Program-made: the position numbers and the translations under genes
Part shown: one piece after another, positions 1 through 9,072 of the stretch
Numbering within the stretch: position 1 is the first letter of the stretch
Layout of the letters: every line of letters begins with the position of its first letter
The notes under the pieces: model-generated
What the model saw: the letters and a program-made list of their open reading frames with translations, nothing else
Told to the model about the DNA's origin: nothing
The model's database searches: none
Source of the DNA: Rugamonas apoptosis
GTDB lineage: Bacteria; Pseudomonadota; Gammaproteobacteria; Burkholderiales; Burkholderiaceae_D
Direction of reading: 5' to 3'
Assembly: GCF_014042355.1 (NCBI RefSeq)
Contig: NZ_JACEZU010000003.1
Coordinates: 496,001-560,000, forward strand
DNA: 64,000 nt

Positions 1-914
1 TCCAGGAAACCACGCAGCATGCGGCTGTCCGGGTCATAGACGGCGTATTCGATGGCGGAACTGGGGCGTGCCGGCACCCAGGGCGGATTGCACACCACCA
101 GCGGCGCGCGGCCTTCGGGGAACAGGTCAGCGTCGATCAGTTCGACCCGCTGCTCCAGGTCCAGCCGCGCCAGGTTCTCGCGTGCGCAGCTCAGCGCGCG
201 GCGGTCCTGGTCCGTGGCGAGCACGCGGGCCACGCCCCGCTTGGCCAGCACGGCCGACAGCACGCCCGTGCCGGCGCCGATGTCGAACGCCAGGCTGGCG
301 CCGGCAGGCAGCGGCGTGTCGGCCACCAGTTGTACATATTCACCCCGTACCGGCGAAAACACGCCGTAGTGCGGATGGATGCGCGCGCCCAGCGCCGCGA
401 TCTCGACGCCGGTGCGGCGCCATTCGTGGGCGCCGATCAGACCAAGCAGTTCACGCAGCGAGGCGACGAACGGCTCGTCACTACGGCCATAGGCTTCGTT
501 GCAGGCCAGTTTGACGTCCGGCGCGCGGCGCAGCGGGATGGTGTAGTCGGCATCGAATGGAATCAGCAACATGGCCAGGGTGCGGGCCCGCTGCGATTGG
601 GCCTGGCGGTGCAAGTGGAAAGCCTCGGTCGGGGAGGCGGGGGCTTTCGGCGCTTTGGCTTTCTTGCCGCTTTTGCCGTGCTTGTGATCGGCGCGCCGCG
701 CCAGCGCCTGCAGTAATTGGCGTGCGTTCTGGAAGTCGCCGCGCCACAGCAGGGCGGTGCCTTCGCACGCCAGGCGGTAGGCCACGTCGGCATTGGTGCG
801 GTCATCGGCGATGACGACGCGCTTGGGCGGCGGCATGCCCGCTTCCGAACGCCAGCGGGCCGTCTGGTCGGCGCCGTTTTCCTGCCAGTGGATGTGCTGG
901 ATCGGGGCCGTCAT
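1..914 (-). CDS. Class I SAM-dependent methyltransferase (3' end outside window)
   Basis: The reading frame starts at the ATG at 914 and is still open at base 1, giving about 304 residues. A glycine-rich SAM-binding motif DIGAGTGVLSAVLA lies near residues 211-224, an acidic residue (TDQD) follows near 235, and an NPPW motif lies near 276-279. NPPW/NPPY motifs are typical of methyltransferases that modify a planar amino group on nucleic acid or on glutamine (the MTS superfamily). The N-terminal 200 residues contain a lysine-rich linker (about 78-90) and give no clear substrate clue. The exact target is unknown. It could be an rRNA or a protein methyltransferase. Confidence 0.8.
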   Translation of the reverse strand, partial: MTAPIQHIHWQENGADQTARWRSEAGMPPPKRVVIADDRTNADVAYRLACEGTALLWRGDFQNARQLLQALARRADHKHGKSGKKAKAPKAPASPTEAFHLHRQAQSQRARTLAMLLIPFDADYTIPLRRAPDVKLACNEAYGRSDEPFVASLRELLGLIGAHEWRRTGVEIAALGARIHPHYGVFSPVRGEYVQLVADTPLPAGASLAFDIGAGTGVLSAVLAKRGVARVLATDQDRRALSCARENLARLDLEQRVELIDADLFPEGRAPLVVCNPPWVPARPSSAIEYAVYDPDSRMLRGFL

Positions 915-1095
915 GGCGCCACCTGCTGGCGTTGCGGGGAGCTGGGAGCGGATAAATACACGGGCATGTTGAGGCAATCGATAGGGTGAATAAGGGGCTG
1001 GCGCCACGCGGCGTTGACCATGGGCGCCGCCGCGATACGCGGCCGGCAGAAAGACGGGACGGCGGCGGCGGCGGCGAGGCGTGAACGTGGTCGCT

Positions 1096-1101
1096 ATTAT
1101 A
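1096..1101 (-). promoter_or_regulatory. Candidate -10 element for the methyltransferase
   Basis: On the minus strand the hexamer reads TATAAT, a perfect sigma70 -10 box, about 180 bases upstream of the methyltransferase ATG at 914. No good -35 box is seen at the usual spacing, so this is weak. The surrounding interval 915-1212 shows no other gene. It contains a small GC-rich stem-loop (GCCGGC arms at 1183-1198) just past the stop codon of the next minus-strand gene. Confidence 0.3.
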
Positions 1102-1212
1102 CGTGGCGAGGGGGAGTGCTGGTCCGGCGCGTGCCCGCGTGCGCCGCGCCCGCGGGTTGGGCGTGGCGACGCGGCTTCACTTGCCGGCTCGCGCCGGCGG
1201 TGGGGGACGGGA

Positions 1213-2208
1213 TCAGGCGGCCAGCGCGCTGGTGCTTGTGTCGGCTTTCGCCGCGTCGGCGGCAGCGGTACTGGTGCTGTCGGCGGTGGCTGGGGCGCTG
1301 GTCGTATCGACGCTGGTGCCGGTGCCGGTGCTGCCAGCGGATGCCGCCGGTCCGGCCGGCGCCGTGCCATAGGCGTCCGCGACGGACTTGGCGCGTGCCT
1401 CGGCGCCGTTGGGCGCCGCATAGGTATCTTTGTGCTTGCTGTCGACCAGGCTCAGCAGGCGCAACGAGAGACTGCGCAAGGTGGTGCGGTCGATATTGCT
1501 GCCATTGCCATTGTCGCCGGCGCCAGGATTGACGGACAGGCTCGATTGCAGGTTGCGCCCGATCAGCTGGAACAGGTCGGCCAACGTGCCAGGGAAGTCA
1601 ACATTGGGGAACTGTACCGTCGGCAGGCCGCTGGTGTCCGCGCCACTGTTTTGACCGGTGCCGTTCGCTGTGCCGGCAGTGCCCTGGCCGCGCCCTGCGC
1701 CCTGTGCGGCAGTTGTATTTGAACTGTGCTGGCCAGCCAGCGCAGTGTATTGATCGCTGTACTGGACTTCGATCTCGAAGTCGAACTTGCGGCCATCGGC
1801 GGTGGTGATGCTGCCTTTGCCCAGGAAGTGGGTGCTGTCAGTCAGTTGTACGCCGGCCGCATCGGTGGTGCCATTGGGGCCGTTGCTATGCTGCACGGCG
1901 GCGCTCAGGCTCGATTGGGCGTCCAGGCTGACCGAGTCGAACGAGATGTCCGCACCTTTGCCTGCATCGCCAAACAGATTCTGGGCGAAGCTGCCTAACA
2001 GGCTTTGGGCCAGGTCCACCGTCGAGTTGCCGAGCGAGGACAGGCGCTTTTCCAGGTCGACGCCACTGTTGGACAGGGAAATGGCGTTGTCGCCGCTCGC
2101 CGCCTTGGACGCGTGAACGTTGGACGGCCGGGCATCCGCCTGCGCCAGGGCGGCAGGATATGCTTGCGCCGGCAACGTGCGGGCGCCGAGTGCGGAGATG
2201 GTAGACAT
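1213..2208 (-). CDS. Uncharacterised low-complexity-tailed protein
   Basis: The ATG at 2208 is preceded by AGGA at a good distance, so this start is preferred over the longer open frame that runs upstream through the neighbouring zinc-ribbon gene. The 331-residue product starts MSTISALGARTLPAQAY. It has a central segment with a beta-rich look (GKGSITTADGRKFDFEIEV, about 138-156), a conserved-looking block near 210-225, and an Ala/Ser/Thr-rich tail after about 280. There is no signal peptide and no membrane segment. I do not recognise the family. The shape recalls flagellum-associated or secreted low-complexity proteins, but that is only an impression. It lies in the same direction as the zinc-ribbon and SprA-like genes. 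Confidence 0.65.
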   Translation of the reverse strand: MSTISALGARTLPAQAYPAALAQADARPSNVHASKAASGDNAISLSNSGVDLEKRLSSLGNSTVDLAQSLLGSFAQNLFGDAGKGADISFDSVSLDAQSSLSAAVQHSNGPNGTTDAAGVQLTDSTHFLGKGSITTADGRKFDFEIEVQYSDQYTALAGQHSSNTTAAQGAGRGQGTAGTANGTGQNSGADTSGLPTVQFPNVDFPGTLADLFQLIGRNLQSSLSVNPGAGDNGNGSNIDRTTLRSLSLRLLSLVDSKHKDTYAAPNGAEARAKSVADAYGTAPAGPAASAGSTGTGTSVDTTSAPATADSTSTAAADAAKADTSTSALAA

Positions 2209-2275
2209 GGTGATTTCCTGAGAGTGATACTCAGATAACGGCCTCGGCCGGTAAAACTTGAGGGCTTTTTGACAA

Positions 2276-2488
2276 TTAGTGATGGTGGGACCAGCTACCG
2301 TCGGGCGAAGCCAGATAGGACTGCACCGCGTCCTTCTGGCCGGTGGCGTGGCGTTTGACTTCGCCGCACTGGCAAATGCCCTGGTAGGGCTGGATATGGG
2401 AGCAGGTCGACACTTTCTGCAGAAAAACCTGGACAGATTTGCCACATTTGGCGCATTTGAACGTGAGGGTACGTGGGGCTTTAAGCAT
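2276..2488 (-). CDS. Small zinc-ribbon-like protein
   Basis: This 70-residue frame starts MLKAPRTLTFKCAKCGKS. It contains a CAKC pair near residues 12-15, a further cysteine in STCSH near 28-30, and CQCGEVKRH near 39-47. This Cys spacing would suit one structural zinc site, as in short zinc-ribbon proteins. The function is unknown. It lies between two other minus-strand genes, 67 bases before the start of the low-complexity protein, so co-transcription is possible. No catalytic motif is visible. Confidence 0.6.
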   Translation of the reverse strand: MLKAPRTLTFKCAKCGKSVQVFLQKVSTCSHIQPYQGICQCGEVKRHATGQKDAVQSYLASPDGSWSHHH

Positions 2489-2526
2489 GATCTGTATAAA
2501 TCGCGGTCAAAGGCGCGATTCTATCA

Positions 2527-3306
2527 TCAGGCCACCACGTCGAGCCGGGGCCGGGCCAGCGGACCGGCCTCGTAGGCGCGCCGCACTGATTCGGCCGACG
2601 GTGGCTGTTGCAGCGGCGCCACTTGCGCGCCGTCGGTCACGCCGGGCGCCAATGGCCGGCCTGCCACTGGTGGTGCCCCCTTGTCCTGGCCCGCGCCCTT
2701 GGCCGGCCGCGCGCTGTCCGCCGGTTCGTGCCCGGCCACCGCCTGCTGCGCAGCCTGGACGGCCAGTTCGGCCCTGGCCTGCTGTTCCAGTTGCTGCGCC
2801 TGCGCGGCCACGGCCCGGTCAGGGCCGGACGGGTCGGCCGGCGCCAGCGCGGCGGCCTGGATGGTGCGGGCGCGGGCGATGGTTTCCTCGGGCGTGCGGC
2901 CGGGCGAAGTGTCGATATGGACTTCGCCGCCGATGGCGTAATCGACCCCGTTCGGGCCGCGCTGGTAAGTGTAGGCGGCGCCGGAGACGGCCAGCCCGCC
3001 AGCGGCGGCCAGGTGGGCCAGTTCGTGCTGGCGCACCTCGGTGTCGCGCGCTTTGAGCCGGTCGATCAGGGCCAGCGCCTGCGGCGTCAGCGTGGTGCTG
3101 CTTGAGGCGGCGGTGGTGGTGGCGGCGCTGGTGCTGGGGGCGGAGGACGGGGCGGCTGCCGCACCATCGCCTTGCGCATGGTCACCGGCCGCACCAGCGC
3201 GCATGCCCGCGCCAGCCCGTGCGCCGGGAGCGCCCTGGCCAACAGCGTTGGACGTGGCCGGTGGCGCTGGGACGCGTGCACTGGCAGGGATGGCGGCTGT
3301 GCTCAT
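2527..3306 (-). CDS. SprA-related putative metalloprotease-domain protein
   Basis: The 259-residue product has an Ala/Pro/Gly-rich N-terminus (1-70), then a core RQHELAHLAAAG near residues 92-103 with the HExxH zinc-protease pattern. This is followed by YTYQRGPNGVDYAIGGEV and a TPEETIARARTIQAAAL helix. This order is what I know from the SprA-related family (PF12118), whose members are putative metalloproteases of unknown substrate. No signal peptide is visible. No clear Shine-Dalgarno sequence precedes ATG 3306. An upstream frame carrying eight tetrapeptide repeats ends in an ATGA overlap with this start, so translational coupling is possible. Confidence 0.75.
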   Translation of the reverse strand: MSTAAIPASARVPAPPATSNAVGQGAPGARAGAGMRAGAAGDHAQGDGAAAAPSSAPSTSAATTTAASSSTTLTPQALALIDRLKARDTEVRQHELAHLAAAGGLAVSGAAYTYQRGPNGVDYAIGGEVHIDTSPGRTPEETIARARTIQAAALAPADPSGPDRAVAAQAQQLEQQARAELAVQAAQQAVAGHEPADSARPAKGAGQDKGAPPVAGRPLAPGVTDGAQVAPLQQPPSAESVRRAYEAGPLARPRLDVVA

Positions 3307-3317
3307 GGCGGTGTGGC

Positions 3318-3413
3318 GGGTTCAAACTTGGCTGCGAACTTATTTGCCCACTTGCTTACGAACCTGTTTGCAAACCTGTTTGCGAACTTATCTGCGAATT
3401 TTGCTGCGAACTT
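3318..3413. repeat. Degenerate 12-bp tandem repeat, eight units
   Basis: Eight consecutive 12-base units, for example CTGTTTGCGAAC on the plus strand, fill this stretch with no gaps. Read on the minus strand in one frame they give a tetrapeptide series: KFAA, KFAD, KFAN, RFAN, RFVS, KWAN, KFAA, KFEP. The stretch ends 12 bases before the SprA-like start codon. A candidate minus-strand -10 box (TATTAT at 3420-3425) lies just upstream, so the repeat may sit in that gene's leader. Confidence 0.85.
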
Positions 3414-3580
3414 GTCTGAATAATAGCAAATCCGCTGCCGCCTGGCTGTAGCAATTGGTTGCAAATGAAGCACGCTGGCGGCGCGCTGCGCGTCAACTGA
3501 AGCCACGGCGTCGCGTTGAAGGTGTGTCCGGCGACGATCTATGCGTCGCCGCCCCGGTCCCACACAGGAGAGGTCACGCC

Positions 3581-3739
3581 ATGGAGCAGTCCAAGCAACC
3601 GAGCAAGGAATCCGTCCGACAGTGGTTGCAAAACCAGATCGTGGCGCGCCGTCCACCGCCCGACCCGCAGCAAATCCGGCGCGAACTGGGGTGGGAGCTG
3701 ATCAGGATGTCGCGCCCCGCCACCGCCCGCGAGCGTTGA
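3581..3739 (+). CDS. Conserved-looking small protein, 52 aa
   Basis: The ATG at 3581 follows a good ribosome site (CAGGAGAGG, about 7 bases away). The product starts MEQSKQPSKESVRQWLQNQI and includes the segment PDPQQIRRELGWEL. It is charged, soluble and probably helical. I do not recognise a named family. A longer frame begins at 3455, but its extra N-terminus lacks a ribosome site and looks like random GC-rich translation. The gene converges on sbcC with 27 bases between the stop codons. Confidence 0.65.
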   Translation: MEQSKQPSKESVRQWLQNQIVARRPPPDPQQIRRELGWELIRMSRPATARER

Positions 3740-3766
3740 TCGGGTGGACCGCCGCCGGCGCGGCCC

Positions 3767-6700
3767 TTATTCCACGGCGATGGTGCTCTTGCCGCCGGCC
3801 GAGGGCTGGACCAGGATCTTGGTGGCGATACGGTCCGTCATTTCCTGCACGTGGGAGATGACGCCGACCTTGCGCCCCATCGATTGCAGGCCGTCCAGCG
3901 CATCCATGGCCACCCGCAGCGTTTCCGCGTCCAGGCTGCCGAAGCCTTCGTCGATGAACAGCGACTCCACCCGCACCCGGTTGGACGACAGCGACGCCAG
4001 TCCCAGCGCCAGCGCCAGCGACACCAGGAACGATTCGCCACCCGACAGCGAATGCACGGAACGCATTTCGCCGCCCATGTCCTGGTCGCGCACGAGCAGG
4101 CCGAGCGACGGATTGGCCGGGTTGACGATGCGTTCCAGCTGGTAGCGGCGCGCCAGCTGCTTCAGGTGGGCGTTGGCGTAGCCCAGTAGCACGTCCAGCG
4201 TGAATTGCTGCGCGTAGTTACGGAATTTCTTGCCGTCCGCCGAACCAATCAACTCGCTCATGCGCGCCCAGCGCTGTTCGATGGCTTCCTGTTGTTCGAT
4301 TTCGGCCAGCATGGCCTGGGCCTGGCGGCGTTTCGCATTGTCCTGCTCCAGCGCGAACCGCAGTGCGACGGCCCCGTCGTCGGCCTCGGCGCGGCGGACA
4401 GCCAATGCCCGCAACCGCCGCGCGACGTGCGCCGCCGGATCGTCGCCAGGCGCTTCAGCGGCAGTGGCCTGACTATCTTCCTGTCCCTGTTCCTGTTCCT
4501 CGTCATCCTCGCGTTCCAGCGCCGGTGGCGCGCCGCGCAGGTGTTGCGCGTGCTGCGCCTGGCGTTCACGCAGTACGGCCGCCGCATTGCCGGCCGCATT
4601 GTCCAGCGCCTGCAAGGCATCGCGTTCGCCGCTGATGTACTCCGCCGTGTGATCGAGCAACCCCCGCAGTTGCGCCGTGTCGGCCAGCGGTGTGTCGGGC
4701 TGGCGCAGGTTGTAGGCATGCAGCCAGTCCGCGAAGCGCTCGGCGGCGGCCTGCGCGGCCTGGTGCAGCGCGGCCAGGCTGGCCTGCGCTTGCGCCAGCG
4801 CCTCATCCAGGCGCGCCGCGTTGTGCGCCGCCTGTTGTCCGTTGGCTTGCTGGGCCGTGGCGCTGTCGCGGGCGGTATCGATGGCCGCCTGCAGCGTGCG
4901 TTCAACGTCGCGCACTTCCTTGCCGTCCCATAGCGCCATGCGCGCATCCTGCGCCGCGCGCAACGCGGCATCCGCCTGGCTGAAGGCCTGGCGGGCCGCT
5001 GCCGCATCAAGGGCGGTCTTGTCTTGCGCCGCCGCCAGCGCTTGCAGCTCGACGTCGGCGGTGGACAGCGCCACGGCGCGCTGTTCGCTCGCCTCGTGCT
5101 GGGCCAGCCAGCTCCGGCTCTCGGCCTTGCGCGCTTCATAAAAACGGGCCGGGCCGCTGCGCCAGTCGTCGCGCCAGTCCTCCACGGGAATGTCGCCGCC
5201 GTTGAAGGCCGGGTTCAAGTCGTCGAGCAGCGCCGCCAGTTGCAGCGCCACGTCGATACGCTGTTCGTCCAGCGCCTTGAGTTCGGCCGCCATGCCAGCC
5301 AGCGCTGTTTGCGCGGCGCCAGCCTGTTCCAGCAGTTGCGCGTGGGCCGTGCCAGCCTGGTCGCAGGCCAGTTGCACCTGGTCGCGTGCGGCGGCCGCAG
5401 TGCGCATGGCGGCTTCCTGCCGTTCGATGCGCTGCAATTCGCCACGCGCGGCGGCCAGTTGTGCTTCGAACCATGCATGGCGTTGGTCCTCTTCTGGCAG
5501 AGCGCTTTCCGCCCCAGTGTCGGCGACCAGTGCGTGGCTGTGCCAGGCCGCCTCGGCCAACCGCAGCGCTTCATGCACGGTGCGGCTTTCGGCTGCGATC
5601 GCCCCCAGTTGCTCGATGCACGATTGCACGGCGGCGCGCTGGCTGGTCTGCTGGTCCGCGTTGGCCATCATCCGCTCGCGGCAATGCACCACTTCCTGGC
5701 GCAGCCCCGCCAGCATGGCTTGCAGGGCGCCATCCTCATGGCGGTAGGGATGCTCGAGCGCGCCGCAGACGGGGCAGGGCGTGTCATCCTCCAGCGTGGC
5801 GCGCAGTTTTTCCACGCTTTCCGCGCACGCCGCTTCGGCCAGTTTCAACGACCGTTCGGCTTGCGCGAACGCGGCCATGATGCCCACGTGTTCCTGCTGC
5901 GCCTGCGCCAGCTGCACTTCCGCCGTGACCTTGGCCTGATGCAGTTGGGCCGATTGTGCGTCCAGTTGCTTACCGCGGCGTTGGCGCGCGTCGAGCTCCA
6001 GCCACAGCCTCTCCGCGCCGGCCAGCAAATCGCGCCGCTGTTCCCACTGGCTGCGCTGCTGCGGCAGGCGGTCCTCCGAGCAGGCCGCCAGCGCGCGGAG
6101 CGCTTCCTGGCGCCGGGCTTCCAGCGCCTGCATGGCGGTGGCCGATGCGGCCAGGCGCGCCCCGGCCTGTTCTTGCTGTTCGCGCTGCGCCTGGGCGGCA
6201 CGCTGTGCCCGCGCCAGTTCGCGCGCCAGCTTTTCGGCCTGCGATGCGGCCTGTCCGGCCTGCACAAACAGCACGTCCCAACGTTCCCATGACGTGGCCA
6301 GCGTTTGCCACTGCTGGTGCTGTTGCAGCCATGCGGCCGCGCTGTCCTGCGCCGCCCGCAGTTTGTCGCGCTGTTCCCGTTTTTCGCGCAGCGCATTGCT
6401 GGCCTGCGTGTCCGCCAGCACGGCCACGTCGCGCTGGCCGAGAGCCTGGCGGTAGGCCGGCATCATCGTTTCGATGCGGGCGTCCAGTGCCTTGGCCTGG
6501 TCCAGTTGCGGCGTGGCGGCGCGCTGCGCCTGTTCAGCCTCCTGCAGTTGCGTGGCCGCCCGCGCCAGCGCGTCGTTGGCCTGCTGCTGCGCCAGCCGCG
6601 CCTGGGCCGCTTGCTCCTTGCGGGCGGCGATGGCCGTTTCGGTGCGGACGATCTCACCGGCGATGCGGGTCAAGTCGTCGGCCAGTGGGCGTGCCGCCTG

Positions 6701-7615
6701 CACGGCCTCGATCCGGGCCAGCGCGGCCCGGCGCGGCGCCGCCGCCTCGGCTTCGGCGGCGCTGGCCTGCCAGGCCTGCGACGCCTGTTGTTCGGCGCTG
6801 CGCAGTTGCGCGGCTTGTTGGTGCCAGCGCAGTTGCTGCTCCAGTATGGCCTTGCGCTCGTCCAGCTGCGCCAGCGCGGCCTGGGCGCCGGCGTATTGCT
6901 GTTCGTTGGTGGCCCGCTCCTCGGCGCTGAGCGGCTTCTGGTCCGCCAGCCGCAGGTTCAGTTGCTGCAGCCTGGCTTGTTCCAGCTTGGCCCGTTCGAA
7001 CGCGCGAATCGAGATATCGCTGTAGATGGTGCTGCCGGTGAGTGTTTCCAGCAGTTCGCCCCGTTCATTGTCCTCCGCCTTCAGGAAGGTGGAAAACTCG
7101 TTTTGCGCCAGCAGCACGGCGCGCGTGAACTGGTCGAACGACAGGCCGATGCGCTGTTCGATCGCGGCCTTGACTTCGGTCTTGGTGCCGCCCACGGGCT
7201 GCAGGGCCGGCAGCAGGTGCAAGCTCATGGCCGTCGGTTGCAGCGCGCCTTCGGCCTTGGTGCGCGAGCGCCGCACGCTCCAGCGCGCACGGTAGCTGGC
7301 GCCGTCGTTACCGACGAAATCGACTTCCGCATAGCCTTCGGCCGTGCCGCGCCGCAGCAGGTTGCGCGGGTCCAGGGTCGAGATGGTTTCCGCGCCCACG
7401 TCCGGCAGCACGCTGCGGCCCAGGGCCTTGAGCAGGCGCGGGGTGGCGTCGTACAGGGCCAGGCACAGGGCGTCGAGCAGGGTGCTTTTGCCGGCGCCGG
7501 TGGGGCCGCTGATGGCGAACAGGCCGGAGGAGGCCAGTGGTTCCGTTTCGAAATCGACCTGGAATTCGCCGGCCAGCGAGGCCAGGTTCTTGCCGCGGAT
7601 GTTCAGTATCTTCAT
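3767..7615 (-). CDS. sbcC: Exonuclease subunit SbcC
   Basis: This is the ATPase subunit of the SbcCD (Mre11-Rad50 type) nuclease, which opens DNA hairpins and trims blocked double-strand ends. The 1282-residue product has Walker A GPTGAGKSTLLDALCLALYD near residues 39-58. Two long Ala/Gln-rich coiled-coil arms surround a zinc hook, CPVCG near 613-617. The C-terminus carries the ABC signature LSGGESFLVSLALALG and Walker B SLFIDEGFGSLD. The length is slightly above the usual 1,050-1,200 residues, because the coiled coils are long. It follows sbcD by 16 bases in an operon. Confidence 0.97.
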   Translation of the reverse strand: MKILNIRGKNLASLAGEFQVDFETEPLASSGLFAISGPTGAGKSTLLDALCLALYDATPRLLKALGRSVLPDVGAETISTLDPRNLLRRGTAEGYAEVDFVGNDGASYRARWSVRRSRTKAEGALQPTAMSLHLLPALQPVGGTKTEVKAAIEQRIGLSFDQFTRAVLLAQNEFSTFLKAEDNERGELLETLTGSTIYSDISIRAFERAKLEQARLQQLNLRLADQKPLSAEERATNEQQYAGAQAALAQLDERKAILEQQLRWHQQAAQLRSAEQQASQAWQASAAEAEAAAPRRAALARIEAVQAARPLADDLTRIAGEIVRTETAIAARKEQAAQARLAQQQANDALARAATQLQEAEQAQRAATPQLDQAKALDARIETMMPAYRQALGQRDVAVLADTQASNALREKREQRDKLRAAQDSAAAWLQQHQQWQTLATSWERWDVLFVQAGQAASQAEKLARELARAQRAAQAQREQQEQAGARLAASATAMQALEARRQEALRALAACSEDRLPQQRSQWEQRRDLLAGAERLWLELDARQRRGKQLDAQSAQLHQAKVTAEVQLAQAQQEHVGIMAAFAQAERSLKLAEAACAESVEKLRATLEDDTPCPVCGALEHPYRHEDGALQAMLAGLRQEVVHCRERMMANADQQTSQRAAVQSCIEQLGAIAAESRTVHEALRLAEAAWHSHALVADTGAESALPEEDQRHAWFEAQLAAARGELQRIERQEAAMRTAAAARDQVQLACDQAGTAHAQLLEQAGAAQTALAGMAAELKALDEQRIDVALQLAALLDDLNPAFNGGDIPVEDWRDDWRSGPARFYEARKAESRSWLAQHEASEQRAVALSTADVELQALAAAQDKTALDAAAARQAFSQADAALRAAQDARMALWDGKEVRDVERTLQAAIDTARDSATAQQANGQQAAHNAARLDEALAQAQASLAALHQAAQAAAERFADWLHAYNLRQPDTPLADTAQLRGLLDHTAEYISGERDALQALDNAAGNAAAVLRERQAQHAQHLRGAPPALEREDDEEQEQGQEDSQATAAEAPGDDPAAHVARRLRALAVRRAEADDGAVALRFALEQDNAKRRQAQAMLAEIEQQEAIEQRWARMSELIGSADGKKFRNYAQQFTLDVLLGYANAHLKQLARRYQLERIVNPANPSLGLLVRDQDMGGEMRSVHSLSGGESFLVSLALALGLASLSSNRVRVESLFIDEGFGSLDAETLRVAMDALDGLQSMGRKVGVISHVQEMTDRIATKILVQPSAGGKSTIAVE

Positions 7616-7631
7616 GGTGTTGTTGGGTAGG

Positions 7632-8954
7632 TCAGGCGCCGGGCAGCATCAGTTCAGCGAACGCGCTCAATTGGTCGGCGGGAGCGTCGTTGCCGAATTT
7701 TTGCGCATACAAACGCTTGAAAATGTCGTCCGGCTTCAACTGGTCCAGCTGGTCCAGCGTCATGGCCTGGTCTTGCTGGCCGTGGTCGCGGGCCGCGCTG
7801 GACGTTTCGATCTTGGCCAGCCGCACCGGCTTGCCGTCGATCGCCGCTTCGATGCGCGCCCGCAGCCCCGGTTCGGGGCCGTCCAGCCGCACCCGCACTT
7901 CCAGCAAGGGCTGGGCGTGCGGTTCGGCGGGCGCGGGCGCCAGCGCGGCCAGCTCCTCCAGCACCTGCGCCAGCGGCGCCGGTTTGGCCGGCACCCGCAG
8001 CAGCGGCACGGCGCGCGGCGCGGGCAGCGGCGTGATCGCGCTCACCTGATCCCCATCCACGTCGATCAGCAGCACCTGATGCTGGTAGTCCACCTCGGCG
8101 AACGACAGCGGAATCGGGCTGCCGCAATAACGGATATGCCGCTGCTTGCCGACCGCCTGCGCCAGGTGCAGGTGTCCCAGCGCAGCATAGGCGATGGCGG
8201 GGCCGAAGATCCCGGCCGGCAGCATTTCCGTGCCGCCGATGACGATGCGCCGTTCGGAGTCGTTCGACATCTGGCCGTCGACCATGTGGCAGTGGCCCAT
8301 GGCGATGATGGCCTGTCCCGGCTGGCGGCGGGCCTCGGCCAGCGCCAGCGCTTGCCGGTACAGCAGGGCGATGCCGGCCAGGTAGGGATCGCCGGCCGGT
8401 TCGTCGCGCACGGCGTCGGCGTCCGCCGCCGCCGCTTCTTCCACGCTTTCCGCCACAGCTGCCGGTCCGTTCTTCGCCCCGTTTTCCGCCACCGGCCTCG
8501 CGCGCGGAACGTCGCCCGGGCGCAGGAACGGGATGGCCAGGCACCAGGCCCGCACCGCGCCGTCGCGGTCGGTGAGCGGCAGCACCAACTGTTCGAGGTC
8601 GATTTCGCCGTCCGCGCCGCGCCGTACATTGCCCACCACCCGCGTGCCGTGCGCCGCAAGCAAGGGGCCGGGCGCCTCCAGCCGTCCCGGCGAGTCGTGG
8701 TTGCCGGCGATGACGATCAGGTTCAGGTGCGGCGCCCGTTCGCTGGCCTGGCGCAGGAAGCGGTACAACTGGTGCTGCGAGGCGGCCGACGGGTTGGCGT
8801 TGTCGAATACGTCGCCGGCGATCAGCAGCGCGTCGACCCGCCGCGCGACGATGGTGTCGAGCAGCCAGTCCAGGAAACACTGGTGTTCGTAGGCGCGGTC
8901 GAAATTGTGGAGCGACTGGCCCAGGTGCCAGTCGGAGGTGTGCAGCAGACGCAT
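7632..8954 (-). CDS. sbcD: Exonuclease subunit SbcD
   Basis: This is the Mre11-type metallophosphoesterase and nuclease subunit of SbcCD. The 440-residue product begins MRLLHTSDWHLGQSLHNFDR, with the first metal-binding motif. It continues with LLIAGDVFDN (about 53-62), IAGNHDSPGRLE (about 85-96) and the histidine motifs MGHCHMV and LGHLHLAQ. I chose ATG 8954 because the SbcD N-terminus begins exactly there. The open frame extends 15 codons further upstream without family similarity. It is first in the sbcD-sbcC operon. A TATATT -10-like box lies at 8988-8993 on the minus strand. Confidence 0.95.
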   Translation of the reverse strand: MRLLHTSDWHLGQSLHNFDRAYEHQCFLDWLLDTIVARRVDALLIAGDVFDNANPSAASQHQLYRFLRQASERAPHLNLIVIAGNHDSPGRLEAPGPLLAAHGTRVVGNVRRGADGEIDLEQLVLPLTDRDGAVRAWCLAIPFLRPGDVPRARPVAENGAKNGPAAVAESVEEAAAADADAVRDEPAGDPYLAGIALLYRQALALAEARRQPGQAIIAMGHCHMVDGQMSNDSERRIVIGGTEMLPAGIFGPAIAYAALGHLHLAQAVGKQRHIRYCGSPIPLSFAEVDYQHQVLLIDVDGDQVSAITPLPAPRAVPLLRVPAKPAPLAQVLEELAALAPAPAEPHAQPLLEVRVRLDGPEPGLRARIEAAIDGKPVRLAKIETSSAARDHGQQDQAMTLDQLDQLKPDDIFKRLYAQKFGNDAPADQLSAFAELMLPGA

Positions 8955-9072
8955 GAAGATAGAGGGGGCGCGGGCGGTAAAGCGCACAATATAGCGCAAG
9001 ATGGGGCGCCGCGGTTTGACGCAGTCGTTATCGCGAATATGCCGGCCGCGCCGGCCGCGCCGCGCCTTGTCC

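Noticed and set aside
3318-3413. CRISPR array
   Set aside because: The units are 12 bases with no spacers and no cas genes are nearby, so this is a simple tandem repeat.
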